A DNA stretch of 64,000 nt from positions 179,134 to 243,133 of the forward strand of contig MPNQ01000002.1 in the NCBI GenBank assembly GCA_002239105.1, read 5' to 3'. A program made the position numbers and the translations under genes. Positions 36,256 through 45,851 of this stretch are shown one piece after another (within the stretch, counting starts at the first letter, position 1; each line of letters opens with the position of its first letter). The notes beneath the pieces were generated by a model. It was given only the letters and a program-made list of their open reading frames with translations, did not search any database and was not told the origin of the DNA. The DNA comes from a marine group bacterium Sva0996 bin134 (lineage in GTDB: Bacteria > Actinomycetota > Acidimicrobiia > Acidimicrobiales > Bin134).

Positions 36256-37625
36256 GGCCGACCGGCAAGCTTCGCGATCACCTGATCAGGCACTTTTGTC
36301 AAGTCGCCAGCACCGAGGGTCAGACACAGGTCGCCGGGACGAAGCACTTTGACCAAGTGGTCGACAACATCGTCTAGGCGGGCCACATAGGAGACATCCT
36401 GTTCCGGATGGGCCTCGGTCACCGCCCGCCAGATCAGCTCCCCGGACACGCCGGGGATAGCTTCCTCCCCTGCGGAATAGATGTCAGTGATGATCAGCGC
36501 ATCGGCGGCTTCAAAGCTGTGGGCGAACGCCGGCCACAGGTGCGAGGTTCGGCTGTAGCGGTGGGGCTGGAACACGCACACCACCCGATTCCATCCCCCT
36601 TCGGACGCGGCCTTGAGCGCGCAGGCTACTTCGGTGGGCAGGTGGGCATAGTCGTCGATGAACACGACCCCAGCGGCCTGCCCCCGCCGTTCAAACCGTC
36701 GAGTCACGCCCTCGAAGCTGGCCAAGGCCGCCGCGGCGTTGGGCCCGTCCATCCCCATCTCACAGGCCATGGCCAGCGCCCCCAGGGCATTGAGGGCGTT
36801 GTGGTCTCCCGGCATGGGCACCGACATACGACCCAGCAGATCCCCACGGCAATGAACTTCGCCGACTATCGACTGGCGGTTGCTGCTCAATGCCCTCCAT
36901 CGATAGTCGGATTCGGATCCGGTGCCGTAGAGAACCCGTTTGCAACCCTCGGAGGCCTGCATGGCTCCGGGGTCGTCGGCGCATACCACCAACCCGTCAG
37001 CGGCCCCGGCACAGAACCGGGCGAACTCGGCCTCCAGCTCAGCCACTGGGCGGTCGGGTCGCAGGTGATCGGGCTCCACGCTGGTTACGACCGCCCGGCT
37101 CACGATCAACTCCCCGAAGGTGCCGTCGCTCTCGTCTGCCTCCACCACAAACCAGGGACTGTCCGACCATCGAGCCCCGATGCTTCCATCAGCCAACACC
37201 GCACCCACCACGAAGCCGGGGTCGGCCCCGACTTCCATGAGCACATGGGACAGCATGGCCGCGGTGGTTGTCTTGCCGTGGGTGCCGGCCACCGCCACCG
37301 CTGAGCGCATACCAGTTATGGCCGCCAGGATCTCTGCCCGGCGGCAGACTCGGATCCCAGCCCCGCGGGCGGCGACCACCTCGGGGTTGTCATCACCGAC
37401 GGCGGTGGATCGGGCGACGATGTCCGCGCCCGATACCTGGGAGGCGTCGTGGCCTACCGACACGTCTACCCCGATCTCCCTCAGACGGTCGAGCACCAGG
37501 CTGTCAACTGAATCGCTGCCGCTAACCTGACAGCCCAGACCGCGCAGCACAACGGCGATGGCCGACATACCCGCCCCGCCCACCCCCAAGAGGTGAACCC
37601 GGGTCTCCGGGGACAAATCGACCAT
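36252..37625 (-). CDS. murC: UDP-N-acetylmuramate-L-alanine ligase
   Basis: The 457-residue Mur ligase adds L-Ala to UDP-MurNAc. The N-terminal UDP domain begins VHLLGVGGAGMSAIA, the ATP loop is VAGTHGKTTTAAML near residue 110, and the C-terminal domain has IDDYAHLPTEV and VCVFQPHRYSRTSHLW. It lies 5 nt after murG. Confidence 0.97.
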   Translation of the reverse strand: MVDLSPETRVHLLGVGGAGMSAIAVVLRGLGCQVSGSDSVDSLVLDRLREIGVDVSVGHDASQVSGADIVARSTAVGDDNPEVVAARGAGIRVCRRAEILAAITGMRSAVAVAGTHGKTTTAAMLSHVLMEVGADPGFVVGAVLADGSIGARWSDSPWFVVEADESDGTFGELIVSRAVVTSVEPDHLRPDRPVAELEAEFARFCAGAADGLVVCADDPGAMQASEGCKRVLYGTGSESDYRWRALSSNRQSIVGEVHCRGDLLGRMSVPMPGDHNALNALGALAMACEMGMDGPNAAAALASFEGVTRRFERRGQAAGVVFIDDYAHLPTEVACALKAASEGGWNRVVCVFQPHRYSRTSHLWPAFAHSFEAADALIITDIYSAGEEAIPGVSGELIWRAVTEAHPEQDVSYVARLDDVVDHLVKVLRPGDLCLTLGAGDLTKVPDQVIAKLAGRP

Positions 37626-37630
37626 GACTC

Positions 37631-38827
37631 CTATTGTTGCTTCCTCCGGCGACCATGTTGGGGACTGCGGCCGTGCTCCTCCAAGAGTTCGGCCACCCGG
37701 TGGTCAGCATCGCGGCAACCGAGGTCGGCCGCCTCTCTACCCATGGCGGCAAGAAGGCCGGGAACCTTCAGCAGGTTGTCCACTTCGGCGACCATGCGAG
37801 GGCCATCCATTTCGGCGTCGGACACCATCACTGCCCCTCCCACAGCCGCCAGGTGGGCGGCGTTGGCCGTCTGATGATCGCCAGGGGCCCCCGGCAATGG
37901 AACCAGCACCGACGCCAGTCCGACAACGGCCAATTCGGCAACGCTGGACGCACCCGCTCGGCCCACCACTAGGTCGGCCGCGGCATACGCGCCGGGCATG
38001 TCCTCTTCGTATTCCACCGCTCGATAGTGCAGGGAGGACTGGGACAGATCGGGACGCAGCTGGGACAGTTCTTGCCAATCCCTTCGGCCCACCACATGGT
38101 GAACGGCGAGGTCGTCCCGATCGGCCCAGTGGCGGGCAGCTTCGAACGCCGCCCGGTTGATGCGGGCCGCACCCAGCGACCCGCTGGCCACGACCACTAG
38201 GCGCCGTCTGTCGTCCACCCCGAGGGCGGCCCGGGCCACTGACCGGCCGCGCTCTCGATCCACCCTCTGGACCTCTTCGCGCACGGGATTTCCGGTGAGC
38301 ACCGACCGGGGCAGCTTGGTACCCGGAAACGACACCGCGCACGCTCGGGCCCACCGCCCGGCAAGGCGGTTGGCCAGACCCGGGACGGCGTTCTGCTCAG
38401 CCACAACGACCGGGATTCTGAGCAGGCGCGCCGCCAACGCGCAGGGAATGCTGGCGTAGCCGCCTAACCCCAACACCACCGCAGGCTGAAGCCGCCGCAG
38501 GAGGCCTATGGCCTCAGCCACCGCTCGAGCGAGACCCCAAGCCGAAGCCACGTTCTGCCAAGTGAGCTGACGCTTGATCCCTCGTCCGGGAAGCAGCGTG
38601 AGCCCGAACCCGGCGGCGGGAACCAGGTCTCTTTCCACTCCCCGGGCCGATCCCACGAAGTGGATGGTCTCAGACTCATGGCCGCGCCGAACTAGAGCAC
38701 GGGCTACCGCCAAGCCGGGGTGGACATGGCCGGCGGTTCCGCCCCCGGCGATCACTGCCCACACCTGGCGGCAGTCGGATTCCGGGCTCTGCCCGTCCAA
38801 CTCGCCGCGCCGGGCGCGGCGGTTCAC
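37631..38827 (-). CDS. murG: UDP-GlcNAc:lipid I N-acetylglucosaminyltransferase
   Basis: The 398-residue GT-B enzyme makes lipid II. VIAGGGTAGHVHPGLAVARAL is the first Gly-rich loop, VLGLGGYASIPCALAARLL the second, and VVGRAGASSVAELAVVGLASVLVPLPGAPGDHQTANA binds UDP-GlcNAc. The GTG at 38827 overlaps the ftsW stop (GTGA) and adds about 21 residues before the first loop; a later start is possible but no good one is seen. Confidence 0.94.
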   Translation of the reverse strand: MNRRARRGELDGQSPESDCRQVWAVIAGGGTAGHVHPGLAVARALVRRGHESETIHFVGSARGVERDLVPAAGFGLTLLPGRGIKRQLTWQNVASAWGLARAVAEAIGLLRRLQPAVVLGLGGYASIPCALAARLLRIPVVVAEQNAVPGLANRLAGRWARACAVSFPGTKLPRSVLTGNPVREEVQRVDRERGRSVARAALGVDDRRRLVVVASGSLGAARINRAAFEAARHWADRDDLAVHHVVGRRDWQELSQLRPDLSQSSLHYRAVEYEEDMPGAYAAADLVVGRAGASSVAELAVVGLASVLVPLPGAPGDHQTANAAHLAAVGGAVMVSDAEMDGPRMVAEVDNLLKVPGLLAAMGREAADLGCRDADHRVAELLEEHGRSPQHGRRRKQQ

Positions 38828-40005
38828 GACTTGACTCGAACTTGGCCGACCCGGATCTGGCGGGCGATGTTCAAGAGAATCCCCGTGCCCACCATGCTGG
38901 TCAACAACGCCGAGCCTCCCACCGACAAGAACGGCAGGGGAACACCGGTAATCGGCAACACCCCGACCACTGCGGCGATGTTCACGAACGCCTGGGACCC
39001 CACCCAAACAGTGATTCCGATAGCCAGAATCTGTCCGAAGCGATCAGGACTGTGCAGGGCCACCCAAATCCCACAGAACACAAACCCGGCAAAAAGTCCA
39101 AGGACGAACATCGCACCCACCCAGCCCATCTCCTCGGCTAGGACGGCGAAGATGAAATCTGTCTGGGCCTCGGGCAGAAACCCCCACTTGATGCGGCTCT
39201 CTCCCAGCCCCACGCCAGATGCACCCCCAGATGCGATTCCCACCCGCGACTGGATGGTCTGCCAACCGGTGTCGAGGGGGTCGGCCCACGGGTCCAGCAT
39301 CGAGATCACACGGTCGCGCCGATAGCCCGATCCCCAGGCGGCCAATGCCGCCGCTCCCCCGCTTATCAGCGACCAGCCGGTCAGCGGGAGCAGGGGTACA
39401 CCGGCCATGAACAGCGCAGCGAAGGCAATAAACACGATGATGACCGCGGTGCCTAGATTGGGCTGGAGCAGAATCAACCCGGCCATAACGCTGCAAATCA
39501 CCAGAATGGGGCGAATGGTGGTGCGGGTATCGCGTTCTTTGCCCGCCTTGTCGGCCAGCCATGCGGCCGCGAACAGGGCCATGGCCAGCTTGGCCAGTTC
39601 AGAGGGCTGGAAGCTGATCGGGCCCAGGTAGATCCAGCGGGTGGCGCCATTGGCCGTTGTGCCGATCCCCGGCACCAGCACCGCCACCAACAGAAGCATG
39701 GTGAGCACTACCACGCCATTGGCGTACTTCTGCCACTGCCGGTAGTCGACCCGCATCACCAAGATAAGGGCCACGAGCCCCCCCATGCTCCAAACAAACT
39801 GGCGCTGGAAGGTGAACCAGGTGGACTGGCCCACATACAAGCTCGTGACCGAAGAGACTGAGAGGACCATGACCAACCCAATGGCGTTGAGAGTCACGAT
39901 CGTTCCGAACAACAGGTAGAACGGCATGGTGGCCTGGCCCACGGGCGCCGACCGGAACGCCGCCGTCCATGCTCGCATCGACACCCGGGGGGCAACTGTG
40001 GTCAT
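38824..40005 (-). CDS. ftsW: Lipid II polymerase FtsW (SEDS family)
   Basis: The 393-residue membrane glycosyltransferase has about ten membrane helices. SEDS landmarks are IYLGPISFQPSELAKLAMALFAAAWLA, LLQPNLGTAVIIVFIAFAALFMAGVPL and ITGVPLPFLSVGGSALLTSMVGTGILLNI. The roughly 40 residues before the first helix are basic and poorly conserved. Its ATG overlaps the murD stop by 4 nt. Confidence 0.95.
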   Translation of the reverse strand: MTTVAPRVSMRAWTAAFRSAPVGQATMPFYLLFGTIVTLNAIGLVMVLSVSSVTSLYVGQSTWFTFQRQFVWSMGGLVALILVMRVDYRQWQKYANGVVVLTMLLLVAVLVPGIGTTANGATRWIYLGPISFQPSELAKLAMALFAAAWLADKAGKERDTRTTIRPILVICSVMAGLILLQPNLGTAVIIVFIAFAALFMAGVPLLPLTGWSLISGGAAALAAWGSGYRRDRVISMLDPWADPLDTGWQTIQSRVGIASGGASGVGLGESRIKWGFLPEAQTDFIFAVLAEEMGWVGAMFVLGLFAGFVFCGIWVALHSPDRFGQILAIGITVWVGSQAFVNIAAVVGVLPITGVPLPFLSVGGSALLTSMVGTGILLNIARQIRVGQVRVKS

Positions 40006-41324
40006 GACGAGCCTCCGATCAGCTCATGTACCAACTGGACAAAATGGTCGCCGCGCTCGGCGTAGGAGCCGTACCAATCGAAAGAGGCGCAGCCCGGCGA
40101 CAGGAGCACTGCGTCGCCAGCTCGTGCGATCCCGGCAGAAGCCCTCACCGCCTCCTCCATGGACTCGGCCGTGGTCACCGGGCATCGTCCGGCGAACACC
40201 TGCTCGACCTGGGACGCGGCCTCCCCGATGGCCACCACTGAACGCAGCCTGTCGGCCACATCGGCCATCGCCGCCAAGTCGAGCCCTTTGTTGCGTCCTC
40301 CGGCGATGAGAACCGCTTGTCGCACCGACCGCGCCGCGGCGCACACCGCGTGGGGGGTAGTGGCCTTGGAGTCGTCGTAGAAGCGCACCCCATCGTGCTC
40401 GGCAACCAGGGTCATCCGATGGGGCAGCCCGGTCCACCCCAGCAACGCCGCTCTAACTCCATCTCGGTGCGCGCCTCCGGCCATGGCCACCGCGGCCGCC
40501 GCTAGGTGGTTGGACAGCTCATGGGGCTGCGACCGGTGCAATTCGGCGGTGTCAACCAGCTTCTCTGCCCAGGCCCAAAGCGAACCGCCGCTGACCCGGA
40601 AATCTCCCTCGTTGAGGCCGAAGGCCACAACCCGGCATGTGCCGGGAGCATGGGCGGCCACCACCGGATCATCTAGGTTCACCACCGCGGTGCTGTGCTG
40701 GTCGGCTCTGGTCCACAGGGAGGCCTTGGCCGTCAGATAGCTGTCCAACGAAGCATGGATGTCGAGGTGGTCGGGGGCGAAGTTCAGCCATGCCCCCACT
40801 GCGGGGCGAAAACACCGGCTGTGGCCCAATCGGAAAGAGGATGCCTCCACCACGAATGCTGTGGCCCGGTCATCTCGGATGGCCTCCACCAACGGCGTTT
40901 CGGTGTTGCCGGCCACGCTCACCGAGATCCCGGAAGCCTCCAACATGGCTGCGGCCAGAAGCGTCACTGTGGTCTTGCCGTTGGTGCCGGTCACCGCTAG
41001 CGAGGGGCGGGAATCCCACCGCTGAGCCAAGTCGAATTCGGAGACAACCGGCGTGCCCACAGCGGCAGCGGCCCTAAACGTTGGGTGGGTCTCAGGCAAT
41101 CCCGGAGTGGGGACTATCACTTGGGCATCGGCAACCAATTCGTCCCAAACCTGATGGGTTGGGGGCTCCAGCAGTTCGACGCCCAACGCAGCGGCATGAC
41201 TGCGGGCTTGGTCGTCGGGGGCATCGTCGGCGGCTATTACCGGGCTGCCGCGCTCGGTCAACTGCGCGCAGACCGCTTGGTTGGCCACGGCGTATCCCGC
41301 CAGCAGCACGGGGGCCTGGCTCAA
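40002..41324 (-). CDS. murD: UDP-N-acetylmuramoylalanine-D-glutamate ligase
   Basis: A 440-residue Mur ligase that adds D-Glu. The N-terminal domain starts APVLLAGYAVANQAVCAQL, the ATP loop is LAVTGTNGKTTVTLLAAAML near residue 105, NFAPDHLDIHASLDSYLTAKASLW is the central signature and FYDDSKATTPHAVCAA the C-terminal one. The TTG at 41324 overlaps the mraY stop (TTGA) and places the N-terminal Rossmann strand correctly; a GTG four codons in is an alternative. Confidence 0.94.
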   Translation of the reverse strand: MSQAPVLLAGYAVANQAVCAQLTERGSPVIAADDAPDDQARSHAAALGVELLEPPTHQVWDELVADAQVIVPTPGLPETHPTFRAAAAVGTPVVSEFDLAQRWDSRPSLAVTGTNGKTTVTLLAAAMLEASGISVSVAGNTETPLVEAIRDDRATAFVVEASSFRLGHSRCFRPAVGAWLNFAPDHLDIHASLDSYLTAKASLWTRADQHSTAVVNLDDPVVAAHAPGTCRVVAFGLNEGDFRVSGGSLWAWAEKLVDTAELHRSQPHELSNHLAAAAVAMAGGAHRDGVRAALLGWTGLPHRMTLVAEHDGVRFYDDSKATTPHAVCAAARSVRQAVLIAGGRNKGLDLAAMADVADRLRSVVAIGEAASQVEQVFAGRCPVTTAESMEEAVRASAGIARAGDAVLLSPGCASFDWYGSYAERGDHFVQLVHELIGGSS

Positions 41325-42352
41325 TCTGCACCCCCTATGGAAACGAAGTCTGCGTAGAAGAGTCCGAGAGCCACTGCAGTGGCGAAACCGGTCATGATCC
41401 AAAGCCGGATGATCACCGTCGTCTCCGGCCAGCCTCCGAGCTCGAAGTGATGGTGGATGGGGGCCATGCGGAACACCCGGGTGCCAAACACTCGGAAGCT
41501 GAACACCTGGATGATCACCGACAGCGTTTCCATCACGAACAAGCCCCCGATGATGGGCAGGAGCAGATGGGTATTGGTGGCCAAGGCCAGCGCGGCCATC
41601 CCGGTTCCCAGGGCCAGTGATCCGGTGTCGCCCATGAAGATGCGGGCCGGGGCCGCGTTCCACCACATGAACCCCGCACTCGCCCCCACCATGGCTGCGG
41701 CCAAGATGGCCAAGTCCAATGCGTGGGGGATGCCATAGATGTCCTGGTTGCGGAATGCCCAGAATCCGATGACCACGAATGCGGCGAAGGCGAACACCGA
41801 CGAGCCGGCAGCCAAGCTGTCGAGGCCGTCGGTAAGGTTGACCGCGTTGCTGGTGCCCAGGATCAACAGCACCGCCCAGAGCCCCCAACCCCATGGCCCC
41901 AGATCAATGTTCAAGGAGTCGTAGCGGGTAAAGGAGAGCTCGGTGCGGACATCGGTCAAGTGGACCATGAGCACCGCGTAGCCCACCGCCACGACGAGCA
42001 GGCCCAGGATCTTGGTCCGCTTGCCCAGGCCCAAGTTCCGCTCGCGGGACACCTTCAGCCAGTCGTCGACAAAGCCGACGATGCCCGAGCCGATGATGGC
42101 CGCCATCACAATCAGGCCGGTGCGGGTGAAGATGCCGTTGTAGAGGTCGCTGATGCCATAACCGGCCAGCGCCCCCACCACGATGGCCACCCCGCCCATG
42201 GTGGGCGTTCCCGCCTTGCTCACATGGCCTTGGGGTCCGTCCAGGCGGATGGGCTGGCCGATGGAGTGCTTGCGCAAGAACGTAATCAACAGGCGGGTGC
42301 CCACCACCGAAACAACGCCTGAGACAGCTACGGCAAACAGGAGGCGGATCAC
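41321..42352 (-). CDS. mraY: Phospho-MurNAc-pentapeptide transferase
   Basis: The 343-residue integral membrane enzyme makes lipid I. Catalytic-site motifs are GFVDDWLKVSRERN (DDxxK), NAVNLTDGLDSLAAG and IFMGDTGSLALG, with about ten hydrophobic segments between. The GTG start overlaps the murE stop (GTGA), which leaves no room for murF at its usual place between the two genes. Confidence 0.97.
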   Translation of the reverse strand: MIRLLFAVAVSGVVSVVGTRLLITFLRKHSIGQPIRLDGPQGHVSKAGTPTMGGVAIVVGALAGYGISDLYNGIFTRTGLIVMAAIIGSGIVGFVDDWLKVSRERNLGLGKRTKILGLLVVAVGYAVLMVHLTDVRTELSFTRYDSLNIDLGPWGWGLWAVLLILGTSNAVNLTDGLDSLAAGSSVFAFAAFVVIGFWAFRNQDIYGIPHALDLAILAAAMVGASAGFMWWNAAPARIFMGDTGSLALGTGMAALALATNTHLLLPIIGGLFVMETLSVIIQVFSFRVFGTRVFRMAPIHHHFELGGWPETTVIIRLWIMTGFATAVALGLFYADFVSIGGAD

Positions 42353-43767
42353 GGGGCTTCCCTCATAGCGGCCAAGAGCTCTCGGGCCACCACTCGGTCA
42401 TCGAATGGGATCACCCGATCGCCCACCGTCTGGGTGGTCTCATGGCCCTTCCCGGCCACCACCACCACATCGCCGTCAGCGGCGTCGGCCAAGCTCCGGG
42501 CAATGGCCGCTCGTCGGTCGGGCTGGGCCAAGATGCCCTCAAGAGGCCTTGGAATCCCGGTCAAGATATCAGCGATGATCGCCTCAGGATCTTCGGAACG
42601 GGGGTTGTCTGAGGTGACGATGACCCGATCAGCCAGTTCGGCTGCTACCCGGCCCATCATGGGGCGCTTGCTGGCATCGCGGTCTCCGCCACAGCCGAAC
42701 ACCACTCGTAGGCGCCCTTCTCCAACTACGAGTTCTCTGGCGGCGGCCAGTACCTGGGCCAGGCCGTCTGGAGTGTGGGCATAGTCCACCACCACTGCGA
42801 ACGGGCGGTCGGTATCAATGGTCTCGAAGCGGCCTGGCACTGGGGCAGCCGACTCCAGACCAACTACTACTTCGGGCACGGCGACTCCCAGCAGAAGAGC
42901 AGTTTCCGCGGTGGCCAGGGCGTTGGCCGCGTTGAACCGGCCAATAAGGGAGAGCCTTGCATTCTGGCCTCGCCATCGGAAGGCCAGACCCCGGGACCCC
43001 AGCTGGACCGGCACGCTCCGGAGGTCATAGCCCACCGTGGGAATGCTGGGTTCGCGAGCCAGCCGCTTGCCGTGCTCATCCCCTCGGTTAACCACCGCCC
43101 GGTCGGACAATTCGGGGGTGAACAGCCGGGCTTTGGCCGCGAAGTACTCCCCGGTGGTGCGGTGGTAATCGAGATGGTCCGATGTGAGGTTGGTGAACAC
43201 CGCGGCGTCATATCGGATGCCGTCCACTCGGTGCTGGTGCAGGGCGTGGCTGGACACCTCCATGGCAACTGCTTGCACTCCGTCAGCCCGCCAGCGGGCC
43301 AACTGGTGCTGCAAATCGAGGGACTCAGGGGTGGTCCTGGTTCCGGTCAGCGTGCCGAGAACTTCGGTTCGCAACCCGGCGGCAGCCATAACCGAGCCCA
43401 GCAAGCTGCACACCGTGGTCTTGCCGTTGGTGCCGGTGACCCCCACCACGGTCATCGAGCGGGACGGGTGGCCATGAAAGGTCGAGCTGATGGGACCCAT
43501 GGCCTGGCGCACCGAATCGGTCTGCACCTGAGGACATGCCAGGCTGAGCGGTCGCTCAACAACCAGCCCCGCTGCGCCCCGGTCTACTGCCTCAGAGGCA
43601 AACTCGTGTCCGTCGTGATTGGCGCCCTTTATGCAAAAGAACAGGTCACCGGGATTTACAACGCGGGAGTCGTGAGCCAGGCCGAATATCTCAGCATCGC
43701 CGCGCCTGTCCACCAGTACGGGAGCGGCCTCGGCAAGCTGCCGCAACGCCATCGACGAAGCGGTCAT
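42349..43767 (-). CDS. murE: UDP-MurNAc-L-Ala-D-Glu:meso-DAP ligase
   Basis: The 472-residue Mur ligase adds the third peptide residue. The ATP loop is VVGVTGTNGKTTVCSLLG, TNLTSDHLDYHRTTGEYFAAKARLF is the central signature, and DNPRSEDP matches the DNPR motif that selects meso-diaminopimelate. Peptidoglycan of this organism is therefore predicted to be of the meso-DAP type. It overlaps ftsI and mraY by 4 nt each. Confidence 0.96.
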   Translation of the reverse strand: MTASSMALRQLAEAAPVLVDRRGDAEIFGLAHDSRVVNPGDLFFCIKGANHDGHEFASEAVDRGAAGLVVERPLSLACPQVQTDSVRQAMGPISSTFHGHPSRSMTVVGVTGTNGKTTVCSLLGSVMAAAGLRTEVLGTLTGTRTTPESLDLQHQLARWRADGVQAVAMEVSSHALHQHRVDGIRYDAAVFTNLTSDHLDYHRTTGEYFAAKARLFTPELSDRAVVNRGDEHGKRLAREPSIPTVGYDLRSVPVQLGSRGLAFRWRGQNARLSLIGRFNAANALATAETALLLGVAVPEVVVGLESAAPVPGRFETIDTDRPFAVVVDYAHTPDGLAQVLAAARELVVGEGRLRVVFGCGGDRDASKRPMMGRVAAELADRVIVTSDNPRSEDPEAIIADILTGIPRPLEGILAQPDRRAAIARSLADAADGDVVVVAGKGHETTQTVGDRVIPFDDRVVARELLAAMREAP

Positions 43768-45851
43768 GGCCCTCCCTCGGTGGGGGGCGACTCGCCGGTC
43801 ACCTGTTCCGGTGTCTCAGACCCCTGGGGCTCGATCCCCTGCGATGGCTCCGGGCTTGGCTGGGGGGTCGGCTCAGGGGTGACTTGCGGCGTGGGAGATG
43901 GCTCGGGCGCTGCCGGTGTTGTGGGCTCGAGTGTCGCCGTTGGGGCCGGGACGGGGGTGGCGGTGGGAACTGGAATCTGGGTAGGGGCCGGGGTTGGCTG
44001 AGGCGTGACGGCCGGGGCAGGGGCCGGCTGAGGGGTGACGACTGGGGCTGGCTGAGGGGTGGGGGCTGGGCCCAACTTGGAATCGATGGTGATGAAATCG
44101 ACCGGTGGGGCGATTCGGAGGCGTTGCAGGGAGTACTTGGCCAATTCGGCGAACAGCGGTGCAGCAGTCTGGCTGGCGTAGAAATTGGTGATCGGCTCGT
44201 CGATTACCACGATCATCGAGAGCTGGGGGTTCTCAGCCGGATAGAAGCCAGCGAAGGTCGCGGTATATCGGCTGAACCCCTGGTCGTCCTCGTAGTTGCC
44301 GTCGGACAGAACTTTCTGACCGGTCCCGGTCTTGCCAGCAACGGTGTAGCCCTCGACCTGGGCGTTCCGCCCGGTTCCCTCGCGGACAACAGTTATCAGC
44401 ATGTCGGTCATCTGCGAGGCCGTACGCTCCGACACCACCCTTACCGGCTCGGCCCGCTCCACGGGGATCTCCTGGCCATCTTCGTCGACCGCCGAGTGCA
44501 CCAGCGTGGGCGGAACCCGAACGCCGCCGTTGGCCAAGGTGTTGTATACCATCAGCACCTGCAAGGGGGTGGCCAGAATGCCCTGACCGAGCGCGAAGCT
44601 GGCCACGTCGGTGCCGTTCCAGGTCAGGAGCTGCGGAACCAACCCAGATGACTCGCCCCTGAATCCCAGTCCAGAAGGCGAACCCAGCCCATAACGGGAC
44701 ATATAGGCGGCCAAGCGGGTGGACCCCAAGACGAGGGCCCACTCGACAGTGCCGGTGTTGGACGAGCGGGCCAGGATCTCCTCCATGCTGTACAGCGCGG
44801 TGCCGTACTCGGTGTGGTCGGTGTACTCCTGATCGTAAAGCTGAAGCCAGTGGTTGACTTCGCGCACATGGTGGGGCGCTCCCAACTCCTCTTCGACCAC
44901 ACCGGAGAGCACCACGCTCTTCATGACCGATCCAGGTTCATAGGCCCAGGTAACCCCGCGGTTTTCGATGAGCGAGATTGGATTTCCCTCCTCATCACGT
45001 CCCACCGAAGCCATGGCCAGAATCTCGCCGGTGTCGGGAACCATGATGACGACGGTGCCGGTGGAGGCATTGACCAACTCGATCTGGCGCATGAGCGCAC
45101 GCTCGGCCTCGAACTGCAAGGAGCGGTCGATAGTCAGGTACAGGTCGGCGCCCGGTTGTGCAGGCTTGATGTGACGGGCCCCGGTAGGGATGGTGCGCCC
45201 ATCGTGGCTGCTTTCCAACACCATCTCGCCGGGAATGCCGCCCAGCAGTTCGTCGTATTGATATTCGATGCCGCTGATGCCCTCTTGATCCACATCCACA
45301 GATCCGACAACTGCTCGGCCCAATCGCGAGCCCGCGGGATTGAATCGGGCGGACTCCTCCAGCCGGAACACACCTGCCAAATCGAGTTCGGCTACCGCTC
45401 GGGCAACATCATCAGGAACGGTCCGAGCCAAATAGGCGTGCTGGTCGGGCTCGCTCAGCAACTGGAGCAATCGATCCTGGTCCATTTCCAGCACTGGGGC
45501 GAGAGCGGCCGCGGCCGCGGCCGGGTCTTTCACCTGGCTGGGGTCGGCCCACACGGTCCACTGAGGAACCGACATGGCCAACGCCAACCCGTTGCGATCG
45601 AGAATCTGTCCCCGGTCAGCCGTCAACTTGACCGTCCGGATTCGCTGCTGCTGTCCGTACTCCACGTATGCGTCAGAGCTGAAGAGCTGGAGGTCGGCTA
45701 GCCGAACACTCAGAACCACTGCCAACAGGGCGAACGCCACAGCCATTGCGGCGCCTCGACGGCGACCCGAGCGAATTTGAGTCGCCTCCTCAGCCCCTGC
45801 CCCGCCCCTGCGTCGAGAACGATTACCCGGAGCCTCCTCAGAGGTGTTCAC
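43764..45851 (-). CDS. ftsI: Septal transpeptidase FtsI (PBP3) with a Pro/Thr-rich tail
   Basis: The 695-residue class B PBP has one membrane helix near residue 40 (RRGAAMAVAFALLAVVLSV), a dimerisation domain and a transpeptidase domain. Active-site motifs are complete: the SxxK Ser in EPGSVMKS near residue 310, SSN in ARSSNTGTVEW and KTG in VAGKTGTGQK. The last about 102 residues (43767-44072) are an extracellular low-complexity tail of TPQPAP-like units with no PASTA domain. The GTG start overlaps the ftsL stop (GTGA). Confidence 0.95.
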   Translation of the reverse strand: MNTSEEAPGNRSRRRGGAGAEEATQIRSGRRRGAAMAVAFALLAVVLSVRLADLQLFSSDAYVEYGQQQRIRTVKLTADRGQILDRNGLALAMSVPQWTVWADPSQVKDPAAAAAALAPVLEMDQDRLLQLLSEPDQHAYLARTVPDDVARAVAELDLAGVFRLEESARFNPAGSRLGRAVVGSVDVDQEGISGIEYQYDELLGGIPGEMVLESSHDGRTIPTGARHIKPAQPGADLYLTIDRSLQFEAERALMRQIELVNASTGTVVIMVPDTGEILAMASVGRDEEGNPISLIENRGVTWAYEPGSVMKSVVLSGVVEEELGAPHHVREVNHWLQLYDQEYTDHTEYGTALYSMEEILARSSNTGTVEWALVLGSTRLAAYMSRYGLGSPSGLGFRGESSGLVPQLLTWNGTDVASFALGQGILATPLQVLMVYNTLANGGVRVPPTLVHSAVDEDGQEIPVERAEPVRVVSERTASQMTDMLITVVREGTGRNAQVEGYTVAGKTGTGQKVLSDGNYEDDQGFSRYTATFAGFYPAENPQLSMIVVIDEPITNFYASQTAAPLFAELAKYSLQRLRIAPPVDFITIDSKLGPAPTPQPAPVVTPQPAPAPAVTPQPTPAPTQIPVPTATPVPAPTATLEPTTPAAPEPSPTPQVTPEPTPQPSPEPSQGIEPQGSETPEQVTGESPPTEGGP
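43767..44072 (-). repeat. Low-complexity Pro/Thr/Glu tail coding region of ftsI
   Basis: About 102 codons encode repeated TPQPAP, PTAT and PEPSP units after the end of the transpeptidase fold. The repeats are imperfect at the DNA level, so replication slippage could change the tail length between strains. Confidence 0.8.

Noticed and set aside
42349..43767. MurE-MurF fusion
   Set aside because: The protein is 472 residues with one ATP loop and one set of Mur ligase motifs.
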